Positions 1 through 13,300 of a stretch of DNA of 64,000 nt are shown piece after piece; position 1 is the first letter of the stretch, and the number at the start of each line of letters is the position of its first letter. The notes beneath the pieces are model-generated. The model ran no database searches. It worked only from the letters and a program-made list of their open reading frames with translations, and was not told the DNA's origin. The DNA lies in assembly GCF_040807025.1 (NCBI RefSeq), contig NC_090952.1, positions 17,047,068 to 17,111,067 of the forward strand, read 5' to 3'. The DNA comes from Struthio camelus (taxonomy: Eukaryota; Chordata; Aves; Struthioniformes; Struthionidae). The position numbers and the translations under genes were made by a program.

Positions 1-25
1 ACATGCAAACAAAGCTTGGACTTAC

Positions 26-3000
26 TGGGTCACTAGTGTCTGCTGGGCCTCCTGATGTATTCAAGTGCTCAATGATGTCCTTGAGATCCTGTGCCATACG
101 CTTTAACTGAGCATCTATGTTTTCAGCCAGTTTATATCTGCAAAATGCATGGAAACCAAGGTCAGAATGTTTACAGTGAACCTCAGAAGACCTGCTCCCA
201 TTTGCAGTATCTTCAGAAGTTAGCACTCATGCCTTTCAACCAAGGCATGGCATATACATGAAAAGTACACTGTGCCAGGCATTCTATTACATAGATCAGG
301 CAACACCTAATGTCTTTCCTCTCATGATAATCTATGGAGACAGATGTGCAATATTACCAAGGGCTTTCTCAAAGGTCAATGCCAGAATTGAAGTGTCTTA
401 ACCAGCTGGTTAGTTTAAGATTCACACCTCTTGAACCAAACACTTCACCTTGCTAAGATGCAGTACTTATAACATGCTTACAAGGATGCTTGAGCTGCAC
501 AGAGCGCTTTCTGCTCTCATCACTTCTGTCATTAATCACTTTAATAGATTATGCCAAAAATAGTAGCCTTTTCCAAAACAGCTAGTTAGGCCCACATTCA
601 AAGAGCTTTCACGCTGATGAAAGGGGCTTCCCATTGCAATTCCTCCATTTCTAATGTGTAAATTGTCATGCATAAAACAGGATTACATATTTGAAAAAGG
701 CTATTGATAGTTCAATATTGTCATGCACCCCAGCTCTACTTCTGAGCAAACATCACCACACTAGTCTGCTTATCACACGTTCAAAGCACATTCGTCTTAC
801 GTTCTCTCCCTTTCTTCGTCTGCATGCTGCAAGTAGATAGTCCCACTCTGTTCCTTCACAGACTCCTCCAGAGGAGTCAGTAAGTCTTCCAGCTCTTTCT
901 GTTGCGACAGAATAAAGTCTAGTTCCTGATCCAGTCTGAAAAGAAAAGAAACATTACCCACTGAACACAATTTAGATCAGGTTTAGACACAGCATACATT
1001 CTAGGACTTGTATACAAAACCACAAAAAGATGCAAGCAAAACCATCTCAAGTGTCCATAGTTTCTTACCTCTTCTGATCAAGCTTCACTTTCTCTACTTC
1101 TCTGTGCAATGAGGTAATCTAGAAACAACACACATTTAATAATGATACCAGGAAAATTCAGAGATCAGATCATCTGGTAAAAAAAGAGTGGAGGAACTAA
1201 GATAAGCACCACGCAAATACATTAGAAACAGGTAGACATTTGTAGACTAGAATATTCAATAAAGCTTTGGTTTTGAAGGCTGAACTCTAAGGTAACTTGT
1301 TCACATAACTCAGATTTTCAAGCTCTGATGCCTAAAAATCAAGACAGATACGCATCCTATCTTTAAAAAGCAAAGAGACCCACTAGATGGCTTGCTGTTT
1401 CTGTAACACTGATGTTTTTGCTTACTTAAATTTTTAAAAGATCGGTATACCAGAGGTCACCTTACTTTTTCTCCGTTCTCTATCAATGTCCGATCCCAGG
1501 CATTAACTTGCGTAGCTTGATGAAGGAAGTGTTTCTCTTGATCTTCGAGTTCCAGACTCCACTTGTTTATCAGGCTCTCAAGCTGGGCATAAGTCATCAC
1601 TGGAGGTGCACTGAGAAGAAGCATGAGACAGTACAGAGCACAAGGTCAAAAAATAAAGGTATAAACATGACTATCTGCACTCATTTCCCCTTCCTCGGAC
1701 ACTAACATTAATATTGCTATTTGCCCATATCAAACAGTTACAAAAAACCCACTCACCTGGTTGTTGCTGTGGTTATACTAGCTGTAGAAGTCACAGCTCC
1801 AACAGTAACAGTGGTAGTTAATGGCTTAAGATTCAAAGCAAAGCTTACACTAGGAGCAGAGGAAGAGCCTGAAAGAAAAGACTCATATTAAACAACTGAA
1901 GAGGACACATCTAACAAGTCAAGAACAATTTACAGTTCTAACCCCAATGCTGCATGACATCATATGTCTAAGAAAAAGGGAACCCCATCTGAGAGAAGCA
2001 GAGAATGATGCACATCTTGACACCATTAATAGTGATGGACTTTAAATACCTGGAAATAGCTCTAGAATGTGAGATTGAATAATGTCCAGGACAAGTGCAC
2101 GCTGTCAAAGAAACACAACATTAGCATGGCCCACACCCTTTCTCCATCTCCAGTTATTTTAATACTGGATCAAATAAATCTACCAGCACACCCAGTTCTT
2201 GCCCCTGCATGATTGCTGCCACAATGCATTTTGCAGATGGATTTCTAAATTTTTTTCATGCTCTAAGGAGCATGAGTCAATACTGTCAGCCAGTCATACA
2301 GCACTTGTATCCGTTGATCTCAAACTCTTCAGTTACTCCAGAAACAAGCTTTAAAAAGATCCTGAGAGCTGGGCAGCATCCATGTTACAACACTGGAAAC
2401 ATGGGTAACTGTGGCCAGAAAAGGATGCTCATCCCTGAATCTCAACACTATGTAACAGCAAAGTCCACTGCCAGTTTTCACATGAGGGTTGCCATTTAAA
2501 CACAGCACTTCTCTTTGCATTTTAGAGGAGAGAAGTCAGTGAAATCCTTCAATCTGAGACAGGAGAAACAGCAGAATGGAAACAGAGGAAAAAGACACAG
2601 CTCTCCCTAACCCTTCCACAAGTCTTGACCTCTGCCTTCTTTCCCTTCCACCATAGACACATCTCTCCCTAGCCTCTTAAATCCACTCCATGACTACACA
2701 GGAGGGATAGAGCAGTAACTAATCTATTTTACTTGACTTACTCCAAATCAGAACAAAGTCCTAAAGGTCCTCGCCCAAGGTCTCTTTACCGCGGACGCAG
2801 ACTCTCAGAAGTTGTAATGGAATTTGGGGGACGGAAAAGGAGGATCAAACACCAAACATGTGTTGTGCTACTTTCAGTTACTGGAGGGAATTAGAAATTA
2901 GGATTTCTGTGCTGCTACATCAGCATGGCTCTTTACTACTACAGAGCACTGAAGTCAGTGTTTATTTACAGCATTTGGTTCTTACTAGTCACAGTGCTTG

Positions 3001-6000
3001 ATGCTGCAGTTGTTGTTCCAGGAACTTTTAATCCAAATCCAAGAGTTCCAAGACTGGTTGTGCCAGTGGAAGAGGCACCAACTGTAAACAGATGATAAAA
3101 GTAAGATTACCCTATTACATAAGCGCTCCCTTTGAAAAGTTATGCTCTTCCCATCTCCCCTTGATCTTTACTTGCATTAGCAATGATCACCATTTAAGTG
3201 AGGGAGCGTGCCAGCACTACATGAAGAAAGGCATACTGAAACTATAAAATAGCCAGAGTGCTCTGTGATCCATTCAGGAAGTTCTATCAACTCAGATACC
3301 AAGCTACCACCATTTCTCTTCACTTATTTTAAAGTATTCCACACTTAACTGCTATCAACTGCCAAAATAAGCAGATGATACTGGATGCTGGCAGATATGA
3401 AACGCTACCTTTGAAGGATTAGCTTCTCAGATATTATCAAAAATAAGGGTAGTCTGCATGAGTATACTTGTTAAAGCAATACAATTTCATATACTACAGA
3501 AAGCATGCTGGTTACTTCTTCACTGCCAGGAAACAGCTTACCTATTACCACATACAAATAATGGCTCAGACAGCTTGATACACTGAGTACGCCCAAAGGC
3601 TTAAAAGCATTCTTAAATACAAAATTTAAAATTAGTTTGTGAACTAGAGTAAAAATTCAACCATTGCAGAGCTACTGAAAAATTCAGCAATTTATTAAGC
3701 ATGTATGAAAGATCTCTACAAGCTACAAGTGAATACTCAAAAACTAATGAGTATGGCTTACACATAAAACTGCTGAAGGTCCTTGGGAGTAGCTACCTAA
3801 CTTCTCAGAGCTGGGTGTAAGACAGTATTATAGTATGAAATAGCTATATAACAGCTCTGCTAAGCATTGATTTTTTTGGCCATTTTGCTGTAGCTAATCT
3901 CCATAACCAAAGGAAACTGAAGTGTTTCATCTAAGCAGGTTGAAACAGACGGAAACATCTCATTATAGGTTGGAAACAAAAGCTATTAGGACTCCAACCA
4001 AACCCTACATACTACCTAAAGTCACTGGAAGACAGAATATTTCCTGCCACAAAAAATCAGTTTGCAGCAAAAAACATGCCTGTTATTGCCAGAGGAACTT
4101 GCAAATATACAGCTGTGTGAATATTTGGCTTCATCGCATTGCATCTCTACTTCCACAAGCCACTCCGCTCCTAAAGATGGGGTGTCAACATCTAACATAA
4201 GAGTCAAAGCATGACTTCCATCTGCCTTTAACATGACTCATGGCATTGTCTAGAACATAGCTAATGCACCACTAGAAAGCTCAGCTGTGGTAACATTCCC
4301 CCCCCCAAATGAACATACAGCTACAATTGCCACTCTCGCCACTCTCTGCCTGCCCACTGTGAAATTAAATATGCTTTGTTTTGTTTCTATAACTAACCAC
4401 TGAAGAAAGTTTGCCATGAAACACGAGGGGAAGGTGACAAACATCAAGAACAGCCGAATGTTTTAATGGTCTTATATTACAAGAGCATCTGAAGCTTCAT
4501 TACTGACAAGATACTAACAAGTGTCCTCATCAATTATTCCTCCAATATATTAATTCTGTAAGTGGTAACTTACGTGAGAGGCCTGTGGTGGTGGATGATG
4601 AGGTTGGTGCTGAGGAACTTGCTATAGATGCAAACAGTGTAGGCCCAGTTGAACCAAGAAGGGAAGTTGTGGTGGTAGCAGCAGTTGTAGAAGCTGTGGA
4701 TGTTACTAGAAACAGAACAGGCATAAGTCTCATACAAGCAGATCCTTGTCAGGCTCTAACACACTTCAGAAGAATCAAGCTGAGAACACGATACAAGTTT
4801 GTCCGTTTATGCTGTTTTTTTAATAGGTGCAAGAGAATTCTAAACTTTTTCCCTGTACTCTTCCTCAATTCTATCTTTTCCTAAGTACCCTTTGCACTTG
4901 CTTGTGCTTCTGTTCCATAATGCCCTGCCTGCAAAGAACTGCAGAACACCGTTCTGCACACGGGACAGTACAAGATCTAGTATATTAGATAAGATAGTTC
5001 AGTGAACTTCCACAGATTACTGATGCCACTGTAAATTCACACTAACAAATATATCCAGCCCATTTCCAGACTCCACTAGAGAGAACTAAAATCGAGATAG
5101 GCAGGAGCTTCTCTACACTTTGAGCCATTACTTCTCAAATCATTTCCTACCTCCAAGTTTGGTTCCAAATGACAGAGTGGGTGCCTGGCTTGTACTAGCA
5201 GTCAGCGTTCCCGTGGGTGCGCTAGTGGCTGCTGTTGAAGTCAATGATCCAAAGTTTAGACCTGGAACAAGAAGTAGCATAAGTAAAAGAACAAGAAAAG
5301 ACGAACCTGTTGCTACAGAGAGACTGATCACTGCATTATTCAAGTTAGTAGAGATAAGAATATCTATTAGGAAAATATTAATATTCAGTCTAACAAATAA
5401 CCTGCACTATCAAGGAAATTAACTAGAGCTAGCAAGTTCCTTTGTTACATAAAGATTTTAAAAGACAATTTTGCAATAGATTAAAAACAATTCTAACCTC
5501 AGCCCTCACTGCAGACTGATGATTCTTCCTGAGGCTTGCACTATCACCAACAAGTAAATTGAAAGTTGCAGCCTGAGTTTTTGCTGGACTTTGCAAAAGA
5601 CAGATGTGTTTCCTTGGTTTAGCAGGAGTTCAGCACCCTGGGCAGGGCCCTCCCCTTCCTACCACTCCCTACCCTGCCTCTAGGCCTCTCCACCAAATCC
5701 ACCAAAAATATTCTCCAAACACTTTGAATGTAACTGACACTTCTGTTCAGTGGCAGGTTATTTCTGCCTCAGTCTCCAAACCCCTTAAATAATATTTCTC
5801 AAACACCACTCAAGAGTCCCTATCCATAATGCTCAAGCCCTACCCACAACAGCCCAAAAAGTACTAACAACAAAGTCATTCAAAATCCTGCAAGGCAAAT
5901 TGAAACACGAGAGAATCCACTGTTACCTCTTCAGTCATTTTCCTTCTGTGCCATTTTACACTGCATCTGTCTACCTTTATCCCCTCCATAGTTTCAAATT

Positions 6001-8633
6001 CACATACACAGCCACAAAACAAAGACTGGCCATTCAGAATTTAAGGAGGCAAGACTATAAGCTACTTCATTTCAGCATTAAGATCAAATATCACAAGAAC
6101 CAGCTAGAACAAGATGCTGTTCTGAGAAACTTCCCCACATAAACAGGTGTTTTGCTTCACCAGATTGACCTAGCCAGGTGACACACTCACTCAGTTCATT
6201 TAGACATACATACAAACTCTGCCAATTGCTGCAGGGTTAAGAAACAAAAGGATGCAGGCATATCTGCTTAGGTCCTAATGGGTGCATTTTTGTGCCCACA
6301 TTATCTTAATGATCTCAAAAAAAAAAAGCATTTGATTGATAGGCAGAGTTCAATATATGTTCAAAAACATATGAGTTTAGAGACAGCTATTTCCCATGAA
6401 AACAGCCCGCCAAAGCCTAAACGGTAAGTGTTACTCCTAACTGGAGACCCTGGATAAACATCTAAAGGAAATACCAATCACAATCACCAATTCCATTTCA
6501 CATCACCAGAAGCTGAAGGGGGCTTCAGAACCTCACACTCCACCCTCCCCCAGGTGCCCTCTATGTTGGCAGGCCTCCCCATTACAGCCTGCATTTCCAG
6601 CCCAGGCACTTACCCGAGGACTGTCCCCCAAGGCTGAAGGCAGTTGCCGGCTGTGTTGTTGCTCCTAGGGTGGCAGCAGTGGTGGCAGCTGCAGCAGCAG
6701 GCGCTATTCCAAAGGTCAACCCTGTGGGCGCTGCTTGTGGGGTTGCATTGCTTACAGTGCTGATATTGAAGCTGGGCGTTCCTGCCTGAGTCGCACTGCC
6801 ACTGGAAAAATTAAACCCTCCAGTTGTCCCAGACTGAGTGGTAGTGGTGGTGGTAGTACCAGTAGAGCCAAAAATAAAGCCAGATGGAGCTGCTGCTTGA
6901 CTTGAGGGCACACTAGTTGGTGCAGAGCCACCAAACCCAAAGCCTCCTGTGATACCTGTAGCTTGAGTTGTGGTACTGCCTCCCAAGTTTAATTTTGGTG
7001 CATTTCCCCTAGAAAAAAAAAAGTAATCTATTTGAGACACATTCAGTGAACTACAACAAATCAGCTTTCTCACAGACTATTTGCTGACAGCAGAAGACAT
7101 CTTAATTGCAGAGACACATACGCTTCAGGTTCATGTTTCAAGCTAACTGCAACCCAGTTTTGGCACAGATTGTATTAGAATTCCTCTCATATGGACTTTG
7201 TCAAGTCCACTTTTACTGGACCCCTCCTTAATTACCTCCTCCCATCAAGATATTCTAAAACATTTAGGAGTGATGTAAATAAAAGTTTCTTCTCACAGAT
7301 CTTAACCATCCTTGCCACCTCTGCTTCAAACTAACACAAGACTTTTTCCAACTACCTTCCCACTGCCAGTCTCCATCCAACTCCCTTTCCAGTGCTTTCG
7401 CATGGAAAAGAGACTTTTAATTTAAAAAATAGAAACACTACAACAACAGAAGGCCTTCCTGAGCAGCAGCAGCTACATATTTAGAAAAAAAAGAAAGAAC
7501 GTAAGGTAAGAAACAAACAGTATTTTTTGAAACAGTGAAACCATTCTTTTGTATGATTTTCCATTAATATAACTAACTGTCCCAGGGACCCTTCTTAGAA
7601 ATGGTACCATTCTGTAAAGCAAAAGGAAACACTAAAAAACCCCCAAGAAGAACATCAATTACTTACCATTCTCTAGTTCCTTCCCTTTCCAAGCCACGAG
7701 GTAGATGACAAAAATAAAATCACAGTTCACACCTACACAACATCTCTTTTCCATTGCTATCAATAAAATAAGATCAAACCTTTATTCTACTTCTATTAAC
7801 ACTACCTAAAGAGCACTGCTTGAGTAAAATCAGAGCAAACAGTATTTTCCTGGGCTGTTTCATCATTCTTCTACTTCAAAATGAAAGCAATATCTGAAAG
7901 AACAGACAATTCTACAACTTCCCATTCCAAAGTTCATAGCCTCTTGAAAGGATTGAATGGCCCTGCTTGGGTAAAGAAAGATTCTGAGCATCCCCAATTT
8001 TGATCGCAAAGTAAGAGGCAGATGATGCAAGATCCCAAATTATTTTTGTTTTCATTCAACCAGCATAGACTCATGTCTCAAGAGAAATAACATTAACATA
8101 CAACTTGTAACAACAGAATAAATCACAGAATTGATTGTTCTTAATATCCCATTGAAAAGTGAACACAGACAAAGAACAGGCCTCATTAAAGGCTTTTCTG
8201 AGCATACTACATGGCAGCACAGATTCAAGCCACAACAGCAGCGGGCTCACTCTGTCCGGAGGTACTTTCCAAAACGCTTCCAAAGCGCCGGGCCGCTCGG
8301 CGGCGCCGGCGCCCCCACCCCGAGAGCGCTGGGCCGCGGGACTCACCCCAGCGAGAACACGGCGCCCGCCGGAGCCGCCGTGGCGGCGGGCTGCGCGCCG
8401 AAGCTGAAGCCGGTGGGCTGCGCGGTGGTGGCCGGCGTGCTGAGGGAGAAGAGCCCGGCCAGCTGGCTGCCGGCGGGCGTCTGCGCCGGCGTCCCGAAGC
8501 TGAAGCCTCCCGAGGCGGTGGAAGTGGAGAAGGAGAAGCCGGTCGTAGCCGTGGTGGCGGCAGCCGTCTTCGGCATGCCGAAGGTGAAGCCGCCTCCTCC
8601 CGCCGCGCCCGACCCGAAGCTGAACTGGTTCAT
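26..8633 (-). CDS. NUP62CL: NUP62-type nucleoporin (NUP62CL locus), 10 coding exons, C-terminal end outside window
   Basis: Central-channel FG nucleoporin of the NUP62-NUP58-NUP54 complex. Coding exons on the minus strand: 8347-8633, 6614-7008, 5151-5261, 4574-4705, 2986-3081, 1757-1868, 1466-1610, 1069-1118, 801-935, 26-137. All junctions are GT-AG and the phases agree, giving 525 codons here. The start MNQFSFGSG and about eleven FG motifs (FSFG, FTFG, FIFG, GFGFGG) form an S/T/A-rich N-terminal half. From about residue 385 the conserved NUP62 coiled coil follows (MTYAQLESLINKWSLELEDQ, then LDQELDFILSQQKELEDLL, then AENIDAQLKRMAQDLKDI), almost identical to human NUP62 as I recall it. The final roughly 55 residues of the family are missing because the window ends. 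Head-to-head synteny with DNAAF6 places it at the human NUP62CL position, yet unlike human NUP62CL it keeps the whole FG region. The symbol is by synteny; NUP62 would be equally fair. Confidence 0.95.
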
Positions 8634-8880
8634 GGCGACCTGCGAGAGAAGGGTCGCGTCGCCGTCAGGCCTCGGGGGGGGGGGGGGGGCGCGGCGGGCC
8701 GGGCCCGCTTACACCGCCCATCGGGCGGGGGAGAAGGGGAAGGGGTCCCGGGGAGCGTCCCGGGCCCCAGGCACCTACCGGACCGGCGGCGGCAGCCTCC
8801 CGCGCCGCGAGCTCCCGCTCCTCACGCGGCGCTCGCGCCTGCTGATGACGCTATTTACGCAGGCTTCCGGCCGATAGAGC
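8634..8880 (-). other. 5' untranslated exon and first intron of the NUP62-type gene
   Basis: On the minus strand a splice acceptor with a pyrimidine tract (CTTCTCTCGCAG) ends at 8640, so coding exon 2 has only six untranslated bases (8634-8639) before the ATG. A matching donor (CCG then GTAGGT) lies at 8778, making exon 1 about 8779-8880, non-coding, with a 139-bp first intron. The transcription start is inferred from the CpG island and is not directly visible. Confidence 0.65.
8674..8689. repeat. Homopolymer G16 (C16 on the transcribed strand) in NUP62-type intron 1
   Basis: Sixteen consecutive G. On the gene's strand it is C16, lying about 35-50 nt upstream of the acceptor of coding exon 2, so it forms part of that intron's pyrimidine-rich end. 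Its length is likely polymorphic or hard to sequence. Confidence 0.9.
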
Positions 8881-9034
8881 GTGACGCCACCGCTCTGCTA
8901 CCGCCCTTCTCCCCCACCTGCCAATCGCCGACGGGGCTCTCACCGCCCTTACAAACTATTGGCTTTTTTTGCCGCCGCTCACCGGCGACCACCTCGGATT
9001 GGCTCGCGGGGTGAGGCGGAGCGGCGGGCTCCTC
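8780..9034. promoter_or_regulatory. CpG-island bidirectional promoter between NUP62-type gene and DNAAF6
   Basis: A GC-rich, CpG-dense stretch (about 8250-9260) separates the two divergent first exons. It lacks a TATA box and holds three CCAAT boxes: CCAAT at 8921-8925 on the plus strand, and ATTGG at 8958-8962 and 8998-9002 (minus-strand CCAAT). NF-Y boxes in both orientations are typical of vertebrate bidirectional housekeeping promoters. Only a few hundred bases separate the two inferred starts. Confidence 0.8.
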
Positions 9035-9048
9035 GTTACTGCGGCAAC
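9035..9048 (+). promoter_or_regulatory. RFX X-box-like motif upstream of DNAAF6
   Basis: The sequence GTTACT-GC-GGCAAC matches the RFX X-box (GTNRCC, 0-3 bases, RGYAAC) with one mismatch and sits in a larger near-palindrome (9031-9052). RFX2/RFX3 drive many motile-cilium genes, and DNAAF6 is a dynein-arm assembly factor. Its place just upstream of the inferred DNAAF6 first exon makes a functional site plausible; binding is inferred. Confidence 0.6.
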
Positions 9049-9264
9049 GAGGGACGCGGCCGGGGCCGGGGCCGGGCGGCGGTACCGCCGGGGCCGGGGC
9101 CGGGGCCGGGGCCGGGGCCGGGGGGCGCTTCGGCCCGCTGAGGCGGCTGCTCGCTGCGTGGCGTGGGCCGGGCGGCCGCGGGAGGGCGGGGGCCTGCGGG
9201 GCGGTGTGCAGCTGGAAGCGGCCGGGGCACCGCCGGCTTCTAGCGGCGCAGAGCCGTCCAGCCC
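9049..9264 (+). other. Inferred non-coding first exon of DNAAF6 (start uncertain)
   Basis: A consensus donor (CCC then GTGAGT) begins at 9265 at the edge of the CpG island. The coding start lies in the next exon (acceptor TTCTGCACAG, exon from 10307, ATG at 10314), so an upstream untranslated exon is required. The 5' end is unknown; it may include the hexanucleotide tract. The intron 9265-10306 holds nothing else I recognise. Confidence 0.55.
9088..9123 (+). repeat. (CCGGGG)6 hexanucleotide microsatellite in DNAAF6 5' region
   Basis: Six perfect tandem CCGGGG units, preceded by a shorter imperfect run at 9060-9077 and followed by extra G. In DNAAF6 sense orientation the circular permutation is GGGGCC, the motif expanded at human C9orf72. 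Runs of four G every six bases predict a G-quadruplex. Confidence 0.9.
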
Positions 9265-10313
9265 GTGAGTGCTTCCAGAAAGTTCCGTGAAGGCCAGAGG
9301 CTGCACCGGCCTCCCGGTGCTGCTGTGGGGCAGATGTTAGACCCTGGCTGGCTGGCAGCTGTCTGAAGTGGGTGGGGAGAGCTGACCTTTCCTCGCTCCT
9401 CCTCCCCTTCAGACTTGCCCCTGGCTTCCCCTTCTAGGCCCACCGTTGGCTTTTCTGTTTTGGAGCAGGTTATTTGGTGGCTTCAGTGCTCTGTACAATG
9501 GAGATGGTTAAATCTCCTAATCTCAGAGCTGTTTGGTCAGGATGAATAGGGTTGTGCTTTAAAGGCTTTGAGATGCTACGTGAATGGGACTATATGGTTA
9601 TATGTAAATTTATTGAACTAATTGCTAAGTACAATCACTGTTCCTGGATTTGTTCCTGGATTGTGAGAACCTGGGCTAAAGGAGGATGAAAATTCTAGAT
9701 AACACAGTATTACTGGTTACAAACTGAAAATGGCTTCTCTGGAGGCAGCAACTGGCTTCTGTGGAGGCAGCTCAGATCTCTCTGCACCTCACTTCCCTGT
9801 GCTTTATGTTGTTGCAAGACATATGAGCTTGCCTCTGGCACTGTACAAAGTCCCAAGTCAGCTTGAACGTAGAGCTGGGCCTCTCCTAAGCCCCCCTGGA
9901 ATAAGGAGGCCAGAGAACCTGGTGTGAAGCCCTCTGCCTGGCTCCTCAGGGAGCCACATAAAGTCCACAATGCCAAATATGAGCATGCAGCAAGAAATTC
10001 TGCTGCCCTCAACCTGGCCACAGTAGCAGAAAATCCATGTTTGCATGGGGCTGTGCCAGAGCTAATAAGCACTGTTAGACTTTGAGCTGTCTCAACAAAC
10101 GCTTATGGAGCAAATTTGTTAATAACCTGCGCATGGATAAGGGAAAGTTGATATGTTCCACTGTACGTATGCTGGCATCTCACGTAAGCTTTAGGCCAAA
10201 GTTTATCCTTCTAAAACACAGTAGGAAGATAGTTTGCATTTGAGGAAGGACAGTCTAGAAAAGGTGTTGTTCTTTCTTCATCTGCCACTTGTTTTTTTCT
10301 GCACAGGTCAGCA

Positions 10314-13300
10314 ATGGATATGGATAGAGATGGTATTTCCTCCGTCTCTTCTCTGCAGTCCCTTGCCAAGCTACTTAGTGAAGCTCAGGAAGATGATGAT
10401 GACGACAATGACTATGGGGTGAGTCTTCCACAAGAAATGCTGCTTCTTCTACATGTTGTACCATAGTCTAACCGTGTTAACTAAGAAGCAAACTTGGCTT
10501 TTCCCAGCATGAGTAAAGAGAGAATTAAAGCCTTACAAAGTTTTGGATGGACTGAAACAGCCAGAAGGTATTTTTTGGGTAACAAGCTCCTGGGCGAGAA
10601 AATAAGGAAGATGCCCCAGGAATAGGAGAGATTGTGATCACAGAATGGGAGGAAGATTTATTTTCTCAGCCTAAAGGAAATGAGAAGATGTAGTTGAGAG
10701 AGCATTAGGTACTTCAGACTTCCCCCTACTTTTCCATGAAGGCTGCCAGAGATGAAGGCAATTACGGCTAGATACAAAGGAATACATATGAAGAAAAAAG
10801 TTGTTGTTTAACTTCTGAGCAAAGACTCAGAAATATCCAGAGACAACTGAGTGTACTAATTCTGTGTGTCAGGCACTGAAGAACTGTGGAGATAATTGAT
10901 CACTGAAGTACAATAGATATGTTGGAGATGGTAGAATAGGGAAGGGTGAGTAGTCATTCTAAGATGAATGATCTGAATGATTAATGAGAGAAATATCTTT
11001 CCATTTGTTCATATCAGTTCATCTCAGGAGTAGATGAAAATCACAGTGCCTGGAAAATGTCCTTTGTTTCCACAATATACTACTGCTGGTTTTATCTAGG
11101 TATGCGTGTGTGCTGAGGAGAAATATCTGTGTCTGTTATGCCCAGGAGGACCACAGGTGCCCCGAATTGCAATGTACAAGGCCGCAAGGAATGTTCAAAA
11201 CTCTTTGAAAAGTCTCATAGGATTTGAACAAGTCTTTTTATGAGCTGGATAACAAAAATGGCACATATCTCAGTAATCTTCCCTAACATCACTCCTCAAA
11301 GAAGAGCCAGCTGGCTGCCCCAGAAGATGTGCCCTAATAGTAGCAGTAGTAATAAACACTTAGGATGAAGCGGGTGCATTTCCTTTGAGATTTCTTTTCA
11401 GTAGAAGGTAGATGTGATCCTTCACACTCTAAACTACCCTTCAGCTCTTTTATGCTTGCTTTAAAAGGTAGTATTATTGCTGTACACCTTTGCAGTAAAC
11501 ATCCCAATTAAACAAAAAACTTGTTTACATCTTACTAATAAAATGAATAACACTTCAGAGACAGAAATGCAAAATTGCCACAAGTGATGTCAATTAAGTC
11601 TGAGTCAATCTTCTGGGTAATTTGAAATCTTTATTTTGATTTAATGTTCTGTGCATATGAGGCACTTTTATTAAAGAATCTTCATATGTATGGAAATGCT
11701 TCACATTGGCCTATTAGCACTAAATTGATTCATAATTAGAAGACAATATTGTTGCCTCATATGATTTCCAGTGTTAAAAGGAATCCAAATGCTGTGACAA
11801 GATTTGCATGTAGCACCCCTGGCTTGCTGCAATATTTTCATGGCAGGCAAAGCAGGACAGTTTTGTCAAAATGCAATGGAAACTAATACTCAAAAATTAG
11901 TGCATCTGTCTGTAAGACTGTAGTTCTGAGTTCTATTTAAACCCAATGTATCAAGGTCACTCTCTGCTAAGTCAAAGTGAGGAACAGGGCATGTTCAGTG
12001 GTTCAGTCATGAAGTTGAGAATACTTTTGGATTCTATCACTGATTTGATTGACCCTAGATAATATTTTGTATTTATTGATGTTATTGTTACTGATTTGAG
12101 CTCTGTGAAAATTAATTGAAGTTCCATTTGGCTTTTTTTGCAGCCACACTGTTCTGTTAGCACCATGGCTCCGGGTAATATTGGACCAGTAAAGAAAGAG
12201 ACCACTGGTAAGAAGAGTTGTTTATACAGTTGAGCATTCAGTCGCACATTAGCAGAATAACACAGCTGTACTAAGAGTTAACTACTGACACAGCTTGCTT
12301 CAAGAAGTGAGTGGTCACTGGCCTCTGAGACCAGTAGCACTGAGAGGGAAGTAGCACTACCGGTTTTACAATTACCTTGTAAAATACTCCTTTTTCTAAC
12401 AGCTGAAACACAAAATATGAAGGGCAACAGAAAGGGTAGCTTCAGAAGGTAGCAACCTCAGGTAGAGATGATAAACAGGGTACAGAATACAGCCTGATCA
12501 CGGGCTGAGGGCAGTCATAACTAAGCAGCGAAAAGCTCTGTATAAGAATTGCCATTGAATTGTTGATGCTCCCTTGGAGCAGACAAGGAGGATGGGCTTT
12601 GACATACCCATCCGAAAGGATCTTCAGAGAGTAAACTGCATGGAACTGAGTCCATCCTTCTCAGGAGGATGAAAAGCTACTAAGCTTACCATGGAACAGA
12701 CATACCGTATTCCCCCCAGAAGTCTCACAAGCCTATTTAGACAAAATACTGGAAGAAAAGTAAGCTTTATTCAGTGCTGCCTTCAACATGCTGAAATTCG
12801 ACAGACCAAGAGAAAAATGTATTTCAGTTTTCCTCCTCACTACACCTAGCTCTTTGCCAGGAAACCCAGGGCAGTTAAGGCACTTCATCTGACTCCAGGT
12901 GTTGGGGCAGTATATAAAAAGACAGACTTTCAAACAACAAGAATCAAAACCTTGAGGGTTCATAAATTTTTTTCAGCACCTTGGATTGTATTCAGGAAAG
13001 AAAGCAACCCAAGCATAGTCTTAGCAAAGCTGATATAACGTTCTTCCTGGAGCTAATACCATCACATAATTGGGCAACTTAGTTATGAACCATAAAAAGG
13101 TCAACAGGGACCAGGAAGTGTGTAACAAACTGTAGCAAATATAACAAAAAAGACTGTTTTTGCTTGAGAATCCAAAAATAATCAGACATCTGTCTATAAA
13201 AACTTTCAAGCTGAAGATTTACCAGCTGAATAAAAAATACATTTTTCCAGGTGGGATAGGCATAAACCATGCTATTCTGTCAGTAAACTTTAATGAGTCT

